From Bradyrhizobium diazoefficiens (GTDB lineage: Bacteria; Pseudomonadota; Alphaproteobacteria; Rhizobiales; Xanthobacteraceae): a stretch of DNA of 64,000 nucleotides. Of the stretch, positions 27,756-36,760 are shown one piece after another (position 1 is the first letter of the stretch; each line of letters opens with the position of its first letter). The notes under the pieces are model-generated. The model was not told the DNA's origin. It saw nothing but the letters and a program-made list of their open reading frames with translations, and did no database searches. The stretch is from NCBI RefSeq assembly GCF_016616885.1, contig NZ_CP067102.1:7840501-7904500 (forward strand), in the 5' to 3' direction. Made by a program: the position numbers and the translations under genes.

Positions 27756-30575
27756 ATGACGGTTATTCCTCCCGCCAGTGGCGTTACCATCCACAATGGC
27801 GACACGATGGATGTCAGTTACGGCGCCTCCGTCGATAGCACGACGATCGAAACCGGCGGCTTGCAGACGGTCGGTGGATCTTTCTCAACAAGCACGGCCA
27901 CCCACACGACCATCTATGGCGGAGAACAGGACGTCATTCTGGATGGCGTCGCCAGCTATACGACGATCTTCGCAGGCGGCGTGCAGCGTGTAACGGGCGA
28001 ATTTGTCCATGAAGGTCCAACCCCCGGCGCGGTTGATCACACCACGATCAATAGCGGCGGCGAGCAGGATATCGACACGGGCACCGCGACGACGACGACC
28101 GTCAATTCCGGCGGCGTCCAGAACGTGACGAATGGTGGCAGCGCCAGCGGCACCATCGTCAATTCCGGCGGTGTTCTCAAAGTCTCGGGTGAAACTGTAG
28201 AAACGGCACCGGTGTATCCGCCGCCGGTGATCCAAAGCGTAGCGACCGCTGCAATCATCAACTACCAGGGCCAATTCAACGTCACCGGCGGCGGGACTTC
28301 GGTGAATGCCATCGTCAACGGCGGCGTCATGACTGTCTCGGGATCGATACCGGATCCGTTCGCCAACTTTCCGGGACAGCCGGCTGTCGACGTCAGCATG
28401 GCGAGCGGCACCACCGTTGAAAGTTTTGGACTCCTAACGGTATCGAATGGAGCGTCGGTGTCCGGAACAATGCTCCAAAACTTCGGCAGGCTGAATTTGG
28501 ATGCAGGTGGCACAGCGACCGGAACGACAGTCGATTACGGAACGATGCAATTGTCCGCCGGCGCGACGGCGATCAATACGACCGTCAATCAATTTGGCGT
28601 TTTCATCGTGCTGGGTAACGCCAATTTCTCGGGGACGGTCTTCAACGCCGGCAGCACCTTCCAGATCGGCGACGGTACGATTGAAAGCGGATTTACTGTT
28701 GCGAAGAGCGTGACGCTGGCCGTTCTGGACGGCGGTGTCCTCAACAACAGTATTGTCTCCGGAGGCGCAACGCTCATCGCCGAAGCCGGCGCGACGCTAT
28801 CCGGTACGACCTTCCAGAGCGGCGCAACGTTCGTTGCCGACTATGGCTATACGGAAAGCGGCTTCACCGTGTCGGACGGCATATTGTTCAAGGTGTTCGG
28901 CACAGCCACGAACACGACGATATCAGCCGGCGGCAAGCAAATCGTAGGTCTCGCCGACTTAGGCGGTTCCGCCAGCAACACCGTCATCAACGGAGGCGAA
29001 CAGGATGTCGGGCTTGCGTCCACCGCGAGCTACACCACGATCAACATGGGCGGCATTCAGCATGTCGCCGGCATATATATGCATGATATGCCAGGTCCAG
29101 GACGGGCGGATCACACCACCGTCAACAATGGCGGCGAGCAGGATGTCGATACTGGCATCGCGATGTCAACCACCGTCAATGCCGGCGGCGTCCAGAATCT
29201 CACCAATGGCGGCTTTGCCAGCGATACCATCGTCAAGTCGGGCGGTGTCATCAATGCGTCGGGAGAGACGATCTATTATCCTCCCGGAGGCCCGTACGGC
29301 ACCGTCATCAGAAGCGAAGTCGATTCAGCTGCTGTCGGCAGCGGCGGCCAATTGCACCTGACCGGGGCGGGGATTGCCAAGAACGCCACCATCAATGGTG
29401 GTGTGATGACGGTTTCGGGGTCAATTCCGGACCCCATCACGAGCGACCCAAATGCTCCGGCGGTCGACGCCAGCGCGGCGAGCGGAACAATCCTCAATTC
29501 TGGAAGCCTCTCGGTCTCAGACGGCGGCATCGTCACCTCTACGACTCTGAACGGCGGCACGCTCGACGTGCTCAATCAGGGCACCGCGAACGCTTCGACA
29601 ATTCATCTTGGCGCCACGGAACTCGTCGAGGCGGGTGGCTTTGCCGGCGCGACCACGATCGCCGGCGGCACGCTCGATCTCAAGGCGGGCGCGATGTCCG
29701 ACGACGCGATCATCTTCTCCGGCCAAGGCACACTCAAGATCGAGCAGAAGCTGGTTTCGGGCCCATCGACCTTCGCAAGCCAGATAAAGGGGATTGCACT
29801 CGGCGACCAGATCGATCTGTCGGGGCTGTCCTATACCAGCGGCGCAACGGTGACTGTATCTGGCTCGAAGCTGACGGTGAGCAACGGTACGGCCAGCGAG
29901 ACCTTCACATTGGCGGATACCTCGGTCACGCGTTTCGGCATCACGAAGGACGGCTCCGGCGGCGTTCTGCTGACGGCCGCGGCCCTGCCCTCCATTGCAG
30001 GAGCCGTATCGGGACAAACGACCAGCAACGAAGCTGCGATCAATCCATTCGCGACCGTAGCGATCACAGATCCAAACGCGGGAGCAACCGATAGCCTCAT
30101 CATCACGCTCGCGGGCGCGGCCGGCATTCTGTCCGGGACAGGACTGATCTCGCTTGGAAACGGAACCTACGAACTTGCAGCGGCCAGCGCTGACAAGCTG
30201 ACCGCCGAGCTGCACGCCCTTACCTTTGTGGCCTCGCCGCACGGAGACGGCAGCGCAACGACCACGTTCACGCTGAGCGACACAAGCAGCGTAGGCCTGA
30301 CCGTCAGCGACGCTCGTACGTCCGTCATCGACACGCATCAAGCCGGTCCCACGATGATCGATGGCCCGGCATCCGGCTATGCGACCGTTCAGGGGACGGC
30401 GGGCAACGACATCATCCACGCCTATGGCATGTTCAATATCATCCACGGCAATGGCGGGACCGACACGATCTACGCCGGACTATACGGCACGGTTGATGTG
30501 TCGAGTGGAGACAGCATCGTCCATTTGGAGGGGTTCGGCAATCGCGCAACCGCGGCGACGGCAATATCACGGTGA
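27756..30575 (+). CDS. AIDA-repeat surface/secreted protein, N-terminal part of a frameshifted gene
   Basis: A 939-aa product. Residues about 20-640 are AIDA-type repeats of about 20 residues (GGEQDV, GGVQNV, NGGVMTVSG), expected to fold as a beta-helix. A beta-sandwich segment resembling cadherin/VCBS-like domains follows (about 745-865). The last 70 residues (GTAGNDIIHAYGMFNIIHGNGGTDTIYAG) begin a calcium-binding beta-roll. There is no signal peptide, which fits type I secretion. The frame stops abruptly at 30573 in an Ala-rich stretch that does not fit the repeat, while the beta-roll continues in the -1 frame. A 190-residue duplication lies inside. The likely role is adhesion or biofilm; this is inference. 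Confidence 0.75.
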   Translation: MTVIPPASGVTIHNGDTMDVSYGASVDSTTIETGGLQTVGGSFSTSTATHTTIYGGEQDVILDGVASYTTIFAGGVQRVTGEFVHEGPTPGAVDHTTINSGGEQDIDTGTATTTTVNSGGVQNVTNGGSASGTIVNSGGVLKVSGETVETAPVYPPPVIQSVATAAIINYQGQFNVTGGGTSVNAIVNGGVMTVSGSIPDPFANFPGQPAVDVSMASGTTVESFGLLTVSNGASVSGTMLQNFGRLNLDAGGTATGTTVDYGTMQLSAGATAINTTVNQFGVFIVLGNANFSGTVFNAGSTFQIGDGTIESGFTVAKSVTLAVLDGGVLNNSIVSGGATLIAEAGATLSGTTFQSGATFVADYGYTESGFTVSDGILFKVFGTATNTTISAGGKQIVGLADLGGSASNTVINGGEQDVGLASTASYTTINMGGIQHVAGIYMHDMPGPGRADHTTVNNGGEQDVDTGIAMSTTVNAGGVQNLTNGGFASDTIVKSGGVINASGETIYYPPGGPYGTVIRSEVDSAAVGSGGQLHLTGAGIAKNATINGGVMTVSGSIPDPITSDPNAPAVDASAASGTILNSGSLSVSDGGIVTSTTLNGGTLDVLNQGTANASTIHLGATELVEAGGFAGATTIAGGTLDLKAGAMSDDAIIFSGQGTLKIEQKLVSGPSTFASQIKGIALGDQIDLSGLSYTSGATVTVSGSKLTVSNGTASETFTLADTSVTRFGITKDGSGGVLLTAAALPSIAGAVSGQTTSNEAAINPFATVAITDPNAGATDSLIITLAGAAGILSGTGLISLGNGTYELAAASADKLTAELHALTFVASPHGDGSATTTFTLSDTSSVGLTVSDARTSVIDTHQAGPTMIDGPASGYATVQGTAGNDIIHAYGMFNIIHGNGGTDTIYAGLYGTVDVSSGDSIVHLEGFGNRATAATAISR
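27900..28475 (+). repeat. Internal duplication, copy 1
   Basis: Encodes residues about 49-240 of the AIDA-repeat protein. It aligns without large gaps to copy 2, about 359 residues further on. The identical stretch GGVMTVSGSIPDP is at 189-201. The DNA differs mostly at third positions, so the duplication is old. Confidence 0.7.
28977..29546 (+). repeat. Internal duplication, copy 2
   Basis: Encodes residues about 408-597 of the same protein, matching copy 1: GGEQDV, SYTTI, the DHTT.N.GGEQD.DTG block, TNGG.AS, and GGVMTVSGSIPDP at 549-561. Confidence 0.7.
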
Positions 30576-31387
30576 CGGGATCGACAGGCGCCACCATGAT
30601 CACGCTCGGCAATGGCAACGACACCATTGACGCCAGCGGATACGGGAACATCATCATGTTGGGCAACGGCAAGAATATTGTCCATCCGGGTGACGGCGCG
30701 AGCACAACGACGGCCGGCAACGGCAACGACCAGGTGACGCTCTCCGGATTTGGCAACACCGTCATACTTGGAAATGGCAACGATCTCGTCACCGGCGGAA
30801 GCGGCGCCAACAGTGTCACGCTCGGCGACGGCGACAACACCGTGAACCTCGGCGGCATGGTCAACCAGATCACCGTCGGTTCGGGAACAAACACAATCAT
30901 TGCCGGCAACGGAGCGGATAACGTCGTTGCTGGCGCGGGTCACGATACAATCACACTAGGCGGAGTCGCCAATCACGTGGTGCTCAACGGCTCCGCGGCA
31001 ACTGTGACAAACCAGATTGGCCTGGACGTCATTACGGCCAATGGCGGATCAGATCAGTTTAACTTTGTCGGGTTCGGCAATCAGGCGATCATCAATGGCG
31101 CGGCCCATGTCAACATCAACGATCACAGCACGGGCCTGACCGTCTCGATCAACTCCAGCAACCAAATCGATACGATCTTCGGATTCGGCAATGACCCGCT
31201 CGGCGTCATCGATCTTGCAAACGGCGTCGGCAATTACCACTCCGTCGCCGACATCATGAGCGCGCTCAAGGGCGATGGACACGGCGGGACCCTGCTTGCG
31301 CTGGGCAGCGCTCCCAACGCGGGATCTGTCGATTTCGTCGACACCGCGATCAGCCAATTGCACGCATCGAACTTTATGATCGTGTAA
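30572..31387 (+). CDS. Beta-roll repeat protein, probable C-terminal part of the frameshifted AIDA gene
   Basis: A 271-aa reading frame with a GTG start overlapping the previous stop (GTGA). Residues 10-150 are glycine/asparagine/aspartate-rich repeats (LGNGNDTIDASGYGN, LSGFGNTVILGNGND) of the hemolysin-type beta-roll kind. The frame is actually open from 30497, and its codons before the GTG read NRGDGNITVTGSTG, which continues the repeat of the upstream frame. The C terminus ends in hydrophobic FMIV after an Asn, like type I secretion signals. I read it as the same protein after a one-base loss near 30550; a separate coupled gene is the alternative. Confidence 0.7.
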   Translation: MTGSTGATMITLGNGNDTIDASGYGNIIMLGNGKNIVHPGDGASTTTAGNGNDQVTLSGFGNTVILGNGNDLVTGGSGANSVTLGDGDNTVNLGGMVNQITVGSGTNTIIAGNGADNVVAGAGHDTITLGGVANHVVLNGSAATVTNQIGLDVITANGGSDQFNFVGFGNQAIINGAAHVNINDHSTGLTVSINSSNQIDTIFGFGNDPLGVIDLANGVGNYHSVADIMSALKGDGHGGTLLALGSAPNAGSVDFVDTAISQLHASNFMIV

Positions 31388-31553
31388 AGACAAAGCCGCG
31401 AAAACAACCCCATGCACAGTAGCCGGCCCATTGTCGGCATTGCGCTTTTTCAAATTTTTGATTTTACGAGATCAGCTTGACCCGTCGGGCAAAACAGGGG
31501 CATGATGCCATCATGGCAGAAGGCCTCCGCGAGCGGAGACGAATGCAGCTCGA

Positions 31554-31579
31554 GCGCCGGCATCGGAGAACGCCGGCGC
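31554..31579. other. GC-rich inverted repeat in the gap before the cyclase gene end
   Basis: GCGCCGGC (31554-31561) and GCCGGCGC (31572-31579) can pair. It lies in the 252-bp gap between the convergent beta-roll and cyclase genes and may terminate one or both; no T tract is present. Confidence 0.4.
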
Positions 31580-31639
31580 GCATCCCAAGATCCTGTCGGC
31601 ACGCCGCCCTAAACGAGGCGCGGATCCGTCCATCGACCT

Positions 31640-32416
31640 TTAGCCCTCAACGATGGCAACCGCCCGTGTCCAGCCCGCGGATGCCCGCTCGATCTTCACC
31701 GGGAAGCACGACACCATGAAACCGGTCGAGGGCAGAAGCTCGAGATTGTGCAGCTTCTCGATGTGGCAATAGCCGATGTGGCGTCCAGCCTTGTGACCTT
31801 CCCAGATCAGGCTGGCATCCCTGGTCTCGGCATATTTCTTCGCGGTGTAGACGAAGGGCGCGTTCCAGCTCCAGCCATCGATCCCGGTCAGCCGCACGCC
31901 GCGCTCGAGCAGATACATCGTCGCCTCGTAGCCCATGCCGCAGCCCGAGGTGACGTAGTCCTGTTGGCCATATTTGGCGCCGGCGCTGGTATTGACCACG
32001 ACGATCTCCAGCGGCGACAATTTATGCCCGATGCGCTTGAGCTCGGCTTCGACATCCTTGGCGGTCGCGACATAGCCGTCCGGCAGATGACGGAAGTCGA
32101 GCTTCACGCCGGGCTGAAAGCACCATTCCAGCGGCACTTCGTCGATGGTCCACGCGCGCTCGCCGCGGTTCATCGTGGGATGGAAATGCCAGGGGGCGTC
32201 AAGATGGGTGCCGTTGTGGGTGGAAAGATGGACCATCTCCACCGCCCAGCCCTGGCCGTCAGGCAGATCCTCCGCCTTCAGCCCATCGAAGAACTGGAGC
32301 ATGCGCGGCAAGCCTTGTTGATGATCGACGTACTGAATGGTCGGATGATTGCCCGGCGGATCGGCCGGCACGTCGTTTTGCAGCGGTACGGAGATATCGA
32401 TCAGTCTGCGCGCCAT
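31640..32416 (-). CDS. Cyclase family protein (metal-dependent hydrolase)
   Basis: A 258-aa member of the family that includes kynurenine formamidase and isatin hydrolase. The metal-binding motif HxGTHxDxPxH appears as STHNGTHLDAPWHFHP at about 66-81. Such enzymes hydrolyse amide bonds in cyclic or formylated aromatic compounds. It follows the FAH-family gene on the same strand after 37 bp and is probably in one operon with it. The divergent ABC transporter suggests that the pair degrades the imported compound. The exact substrate is open. Confidence 0.88.
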   Translation of the reverse strand: MARRLIDISVPLQNDVPADPPGNHPTIQYVDHQQGLPRMLQFFDGLKAEDLPDGQGWAVEMVHLSTHNGTHLDAPWHFHPTMNRGERAWTIDEVPLEWCFQPGVKLDFRHLPDGYVATAKDVEAELKRIGHKLSPLEIVVVNTSAGAKYGQQDYVTSGCGMGYEATMYLLERGVRLTGIDGWSWNAPFVYTAKKYAETRDASLIWEGHKAGRHIGYCHIEKLHNLELLPSTGFMVSCFPVKIERASAGWTRAVAIVEG

Positions 32417-32453
32417 GGTATTTCCTCGTTGCCTGTTCTTGTCTGTTGAGAGC

Positions 32454-33452
32454 TCAAGCGTCCTGGCGCTCTACCCTGTTCTTCAAGACGCCGATTTTTT
32501 CGACTTCGAGCTCGACCGTATCGCCATGTTCGAGAAACCAGCCAAGCTCGAGTCCGCAGCCATTGCCCACCGTGCCCGAACCGATGAATTCGCCCGGCAT
32601 CAGAGTCTCGTCCTGCGTGACATGGGCGATGATCTCCTCGAACGAGAACAGCATCCCATCCGTGGCCCCAGTTGAGCGGGTCTCGCCGTTCACACGTGCT
32701 TCCATCTTCAGCTTATAGGGATCGCCGATCTCATCCGGCGTCACGATCCACGGTCCCATCACATTGCCGCCGTCGAAGCTCTTGCCCTTGGCGGGGCCGA
32801 GCCGTCCTTCCATCTCGATGCGCTGGGCGTCGCGCGCCGAGAAATCGTTGAAGATGGTGTAGCCGAAGATGTGATCCTTCGCCTTCGCCGCAGAGATATT
32901 CGCGCCCCTGTTCTTGGTGATGATGCCGAATTCGAGCTCGTAGTCCATCACCCTGCTGTAGCGCGGCCACCTTACGGTGGTGTTGGTGCCGCGGACGCTG
33001 AAACGGTTGGTGATGTAGAAGATCGGCTGCTTGCGATAGACCTCGGGCAACTCGCCGAGCGGCTCGGCGTCGATTCGCGCCAGTTCCGCCATGTCACCCC
33101 CGGCGCGCGCCGCAAGCTTCCGCTGGCCGCGCGGCGCCTGGAGGATGTGCAGCGGAAATGACATGCCGTCGCGCATCTGCCGCGGCTCCGGCACCGGCGC
33201 GAGAAGATCTACCGCACCTGTCGCCGACGATAGCGCCGGGTCCTTGCCGTGCTCCTCGAACAGCGCCGCCGCCTGTTCCAGCGCGCGTGGCCCCGCGTCG
33301 ATCAGCGACAGCATCGAGCTGAAGGCCGGACTGCCCTGTCCATCACGGCCGGCGGCCGCGGCAAGGTCGAATATCTGGCTGTCATTGGAATGCACGATGC
33401 CGATCTTGTCCTGCCCGGCCGACTTGAATGTTGCGAGTTTCACCTTGAACAC
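32454..33452 (-). CDS. Fumarylacetoacetate hydrolase family protein
   Basis: A 332-aa FAH-fold enzyme that cleaves or decarboxylates diketo acids at the end of aromatic ring catabolism. The metal site is expected in MDYELEFGIITKNRG (about 168-182) and the FNDFSARD loop; the C-terminal core GTVGNGCGLELGWFLEHGD is typical. The N-terminal 110 residues are the usual FAA_hydrolase_N domain. It is the first gene of the minus-strand operon. Its start is only 59 bp from the divergent transporter operon, which implies shared control. Confidence 0.88.
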   Translation of the reverse strand: MFKVKLATFKSAGQDKIGIVHSNDSQIFDLAAAAGRDGQGSPAFSSMLSLIDAGPRALEQAAALFEEHGKDPALSSATGAVDLLAPVPEPRQMRDGMSFPLHILQAPRGQRKLAARAGGDMAELARIDAEPLGELPEVYRKQPIFYITNRFSVRGTNTTVRWPRYSRVMDYELEFGIITKNRGANISAAKAKDHIFGYTIFNDFSARDAQRIEMEGRLGPAKGKSFDGGNVMGPWIVTPDEIGDPYKLKMEARVNGETRSTGATDGMLFSFEEIIAHVTQDETLMPGEFIGSGTVGNGCGLELGWFLEHGDTVELEVEKIGVLKNRVERQDA

Positions 33453-33472
33453 CCCCTTGCTCTTGATGAAAC

Positions 33473-33499
33473 TATATGATCAAATAAAATATCGATATT
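33473..33499. promoter_or_regulatory. AT-rich divergent promoter with palindromes
   Basis: AATATCGATATT (33488-33499) is a perfect 12-bp palindrome and TGATCA (33477-33482) another. Both lie in the 59-bp gap between the FAH and binding-protein genes. FCD-type GntR regulators use AT-rich palindromes, and one is encoded in the operon. Confidence 0.5.
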
Positions 33500-33511
33500 C
33501 AAGACGAAAAA

Positions 33512-34480
33512 ATGCGAACCGGGAGGATTGGTTTGAAGAGACAGTTGGCAAGGCTGGCGATCACACTCGGAATCTCGCTTGAGATGTCCTGCGCGCTGGC
33601 CGGTGCGGCGGCGGCGCAGGCGAAGATTCAGATCGGTTGCACGGCCACGTCCGACTGCGCATCCGCGATGGTCGCGGTCGATGAGGGCATCTTCCGAAAA
33701 CACGGGCTAGACGCCGAGATGACACCGATCGCCATCAACTCGAATATCCCGGCCGCGATCCTGTCGAATTCGATCCAGATTGGCGGGCCGACCTCGACCG
33801 TCTTCCTCCAGGCCGTTGACGGCGGCCTCGATCTCGTCGCCGTCGTCGGCGCGTCGGTAATGAACGCAACATCTAACAACGCCATCACAGCTTTCGTCCG
33901 CAACGGCATCTCCATCAAGGAGCCGAAGGATTTTGTCGGCAAGAAAGTCGGCGCACCGGGGCTGAACGCGTTTCTGCACGTGCTGTTCGTGAAGTGGCTG
34001 GTAGAGAAAGGCGTCGACCCCAAGAGCGTCAATTTCGTCGAGGTGACCTTTCCGACCATGGCCGACATCATCAAATCGGGCGGCGTCGACGCCGTGCTCA
34101 CGGCCGAGCCGTTCGTCACCCGCATGACCAATGCGGGCCTCGGCTCCGTCGGCGCGCGCTACGCGGTCGAGCTCGCCCGCACCGACCCGATCATCTTCTA
34201 CGCCGCCTCGCGCGAATGGGCGGAGAAGAACGCCGCGACCGTGAAGAAGTTTCGCGATGCGATCGCGGAAGCGGCCGTGATCGTCAACAGCGACCGCGAA
34301 AAGGCTTCCGCTTCGATCGCAAAGTTCACCAAACAGCCGCTCGATCTCGTCAAGGCGACGCCTCCGAATCAGTCCGAGCCGAGCCTGAAGCCGGAAAACC
34401 TCGCCTGGTGGATCGAAGTGATGTCATCGCAAAAGATGCTGCAATCGACGCTTGATAAGAACAAGTTGGTGCTGAACTGA
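33512..34480 (+). CDS. ABC transporter substrate-binding protein, SsuA/NMT1 type
   Basis: A 322-aa periplasmic binding protein of the group that carries sulfonates, nitrate, taurine, pyrimidine precursors or aromatic acids. A signal peptide with cleavage after the AAAAQA region (about residue 36) is clear. The mature protein has the type 2 periplasmic-binding fold (GCTATSDCASAMVAVDEGIFRKHGL). The ATG at 33512 has a weak ribosome site; a TTG at 33533 has GGGAGGA five bases upstream and may be the true start. It heads an operon with GntR, ATPase and two permeases. Confidence 0.87.
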   Translation: MRTGRIGLKRQLARLAITLGISLEMSCALAGAAAAQAKIQIGCTATSDCASAMVAVDEGIFRKHGLDAEMTPIAINSNIPAAILSNSIQIGGPTSTVFLQAVDGGLDLVAVVGASVMNATSNNAITAFVRNGISIKEPKDFVGKKVGAPGLNAFLHVLFVKWLVEKGVDPKSVNFVEVTFPTMADIIKSGGVDAVLTAEPFVTRMTNAGLGSVGARYAVELARTDPIIFYAASREWAEKNAATVKKFRDAIAEAAVIVNSDREKASASIAKFTKQPLDLVKATPPNQSEPSLKPENLAWWIEVMSSQKMLQSTLDKNKLVLN

Positions 34481-34491
34481 GGACCCTTACC

Positions 34492-35196
34492 ATGCCGGCT
34501 TCCGAACGCACTGCCGAGCGTCCGAACGGCGAGGCCGGCACCTTGAGCGAGCGCGCTGCCAGCCTCGTCGAGCAGGACATCCTCGCCGGACGTCTGGCGC
34601 CGGGGTCGCGGCTTGGCATCGTCGATCTCGTGCAGCGCTACGAGATCGGCGCCACGCCGCTGCGGGAGGGATTGTCGCGCCTGATGTCGCGCGGATTGAT
34701 CGTCGGCATCGGCCAGCGCGGCTTTCGGGTTGCCGAGGTCAGCCGCGAGGACCTGGCGGACATCACTTGCATGCGTACCGCCATCGAGAAAGAGGCGGTC
34801 CGGCTCGCCATCATCCACGGCGACGATGCCTGGGAGGCCGGTATCGTGAGCGCGCTGCATCAGATGCGCCGGCACATCGAGCGTACCGGCAACGAATTCC
34901 GCGAGGGCGCCGCCGATTTCGACCGCCTGCACAAGGGCTTCCACACTGCCCTGCTCGCGGCCTGCGGCTCGGGGCGGATGCTCGGCGCGCATTCGGACCT
35001 CTATGACCAGGCCTACCGTTACCGCCGCGTGATGATGCGCGCGATCGACAGCGGCGCAGAATTCATCCGCAGCCATCAAATGCTCGCCGACCGCGCGCTG
35101 GCGCGGGACGTTCCGGGCGCACAAAGAATGCTGCAGGAACACCTGCACTCAACCATCAATTTCGTTTATCCGCCCGATAGCGGGAGTGATCGATGA
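34492..35196 (+). CDS. GntR family regulator, FCD (FadR C-terminal) type
   Basis: A 234-aa regulator: winged HTH (about 18-80, with IVDLVQRYEIGATPLREGLSRL) and an all-helical FCD effector domain (about 85-220). FCD regulators respond to organic acids. It sits inside the transporter operon, 11 bp after the binding protein and overlapping the ATPase start by four bases. It is therefore made together with the transporter and probably controls it and the divergent hydrolase genes. Confidence 0.9.
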   Translation: MPASERTAERPNGEAGTLSERAASLVEQDILAGRLAPGSRLGIVDLVQRYEIGATPLREGLSRLMSRGLIVGIGQRGFRVAEVSREDLADITCMRTAIEKEAVRLAIIHGDDAWEAGIVSALHQMRRHIERTGNEFREGAADFDRLHKGFHTALLAACGSGRMLGAHSDLYDQAYRYRRVMMRAIDSGAEFIRSHQMLADRALARDVPGAQRMLQEHLHSTINFVYPPDSGSDR

Positions 35197-35999
35197 CCGT
35201 CCTCGCAAGACTGGATGAAACAAGGGCGGCACAGCGGCCGAAACCGTTGATTACCTTCAGCGGCGCGACGCTTCGGCTCGGCGGCAAGACCATCATCGAG
35301 AATCTCGATCTCGAGGTGCGGCCCGGCGAATTCCTCTGCATCGTCGGCGCTTCGGGTTGTGGCAAGACCACCGCACTGCGGCTCGCGGCGGGCCTCTATC
35401 GTCCGAGCAGCGGCGCCGTCACCTTCGAGGGCCAGCCGATGCTCGAACCGCGACGCGAGGCGGCGATCGTATTCCAGGACTATGGCAAAGCGCTGCTGCC
35501 ATGGCGAACCGCAGCTGGTAACATCTCGCTTGCGCTGGAGGCCTGCGCAGTTCCCACACGCGAGCGACCTGGCCGCATCGCAGACTTGCTGCGCAAGGTT
35601 GGCCTCCCCGCCCATGCCGGGAAATATCCGGCGGAAATGTCCGGCGGCATGCAGCAGCGCTTGCAGATCGCGCGCTGTCTCGCTCAGGAGCCAACCACGC
35701 TGTTGATGGACGAGCCGTTCGGCGCGCTGGATGCGATGACGCGACAAGGTCTCCAGGATGAGGTGCTGTCGTTGACAGCGGCGAGCAGCACGACCGTCAT
35801 GTTCGTGACCCACGATCTCGACGAAGCGATCTATCTCGGCGACCGCGTCATCGGTCTCTTGCCGCATCCAGGACGGATCGGGATCGAGCTGGATGTCAAC
35901 CTGCCGCGGCCGCGCGACCAGCTCGCCACCCGCGAACACCCGGAATTCCTGCGGCTGCGCCGGCAACTATTCGACTTCGTCAAGGCGACCGAACATTGA
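35193..35999 (+). CDS. ABC transporter ATPase, SsuB/TauB type
   Basis: A 268-aa nucleotide-binding subunit. Walker A GASGCGKTT is at 52-60, the signature MSGGMQQ at 149-155 and Walker B LLMDEP at 170-175. FVTHDLDEAIYLGDRV is the family's H-loop region. It starts inside the GntR stop (ATGA) and ends overlapping the TTG start of the first permease. It powers import with the two permeases that follow. Confidence 0.92.
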   Translation: MTVLARLDETRAAQRPKPLITFSGATLRLGGKTIIENLDLEVRPGEFLCIVGASGCGKTTALRLAAGLYRPSSGAVTFEGQPMLEPRREAAIVFQDYGKALLPWRTAAGNISLALEACAVPTRERPGRIADLLRKVGLPAHAGKYPAEMSGGMQQRLQIARCLAQEPTTLLMDEPFGALDAMTRQGLQDEVLSLTAASSTTVMFVTHDLDEAIYLGDRVIGLLPHPGRIGIELDVNLPRPRDQLATREHPEFLRLRRQLFDFVKATEH

Positions 36000-36760
36000 A
36001 GCTCGAGCGCACCAGACCACTCTTGCTGCCGATCGCGGCGCTGCTCGTCTTCGAGCTCTGGATCCGCCTCGCGCATCTGCAGAGCGACAGCCTGGCACCT
36101 CCGAGCGCGGCCTTCGTCGCTCTGGTCGCAGCACTCGCCGACTTCACGATCCCGATCGCCACGCGTGACACGTTGCTCGCGGTATTCGCGGGGCTCGCGA
36201 TCGGTAGCGTCATCGGGCTTGCGCTCGGAATAGCCTTCGGTCTTTCGACTATCCTCGATCGGCTGATGGAAGTGACCATCGAGGCAATCCGTCCGATCCC
36301 GTCGATCGCGCTGCTGCCGATCGCGCTGATCGCGCTCGGCTTTGGATATCGCATGGAGATCGTGATTGTCGCATTTGCCTGCGTCTGGCCAATGCTGATC
36401 CTGAGCCGCGCTGCGGTCCGCGGCATCGAGCCGCGATTGATGGAAGTTTCGCGAGCGCTGCGCCTGACGCCGGCGCAGCGGATCATCAAGATCATCATTC
36501 CAGCGGCTTTGCCGCGGATTTTCGTCGCATTCCGCCTCTCCGCCGGCATCGCGCTGATCGTCGCAGTGACGGTCGAGATCGCGATCAATCCGCTCGGCCT
36601 CGGCGCCGGCATCATGCAGGCGCAGCAGGCGCTGCGCGCCGACCTGATGCTCGCTTATCTTGTCTGGATTGGCGCCATTGGCTACGGGTTCAACTTCGCC
36701 CTGGTCGTCGTCGAGCGTCGCCTGTTCGGCCGTGCCGCAACCGCCGGGGCAGTCTCATGA
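35996..36760 (+). CDS. ABC transporter permease, SsuC/TauC type (1)
   Basis: A 254-aa inner-membrane permease of the BPD_transp_1 family with six predicted helices. The EAA-loop that docks the ATPase is about 134-150 (EVSRALRLTPAQRIIKIIIPAALPRI). The start is TTG, sharing two bases with the ATPase stop. Its partner permease overlaps its end by four bases. Having two different permeases suggests a heterodimeric channel. Confidence 0.88.
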   Translation: MKLERTRPLLLPIAALLVFELWIRLAHLQSDSLAPPSAAFVALVAALADFTIPIATRDTLLAVFAGLAIGSVIGLALGIAFGLSTILDRLMEVTIEAIRPIPSIALLPIALIALGFGYRMEIVIVAFACVWPMLILSRAAVRGIEPRLMEVSRALRLTPAQRIIKIIIPAALPRIFVAFRLSAGIALIVAVTVEIAINPLGLGAGIMQAQQALRADLMLAYLVWIGAIGYGFNFALVVVERRLFGRAATAGAVS

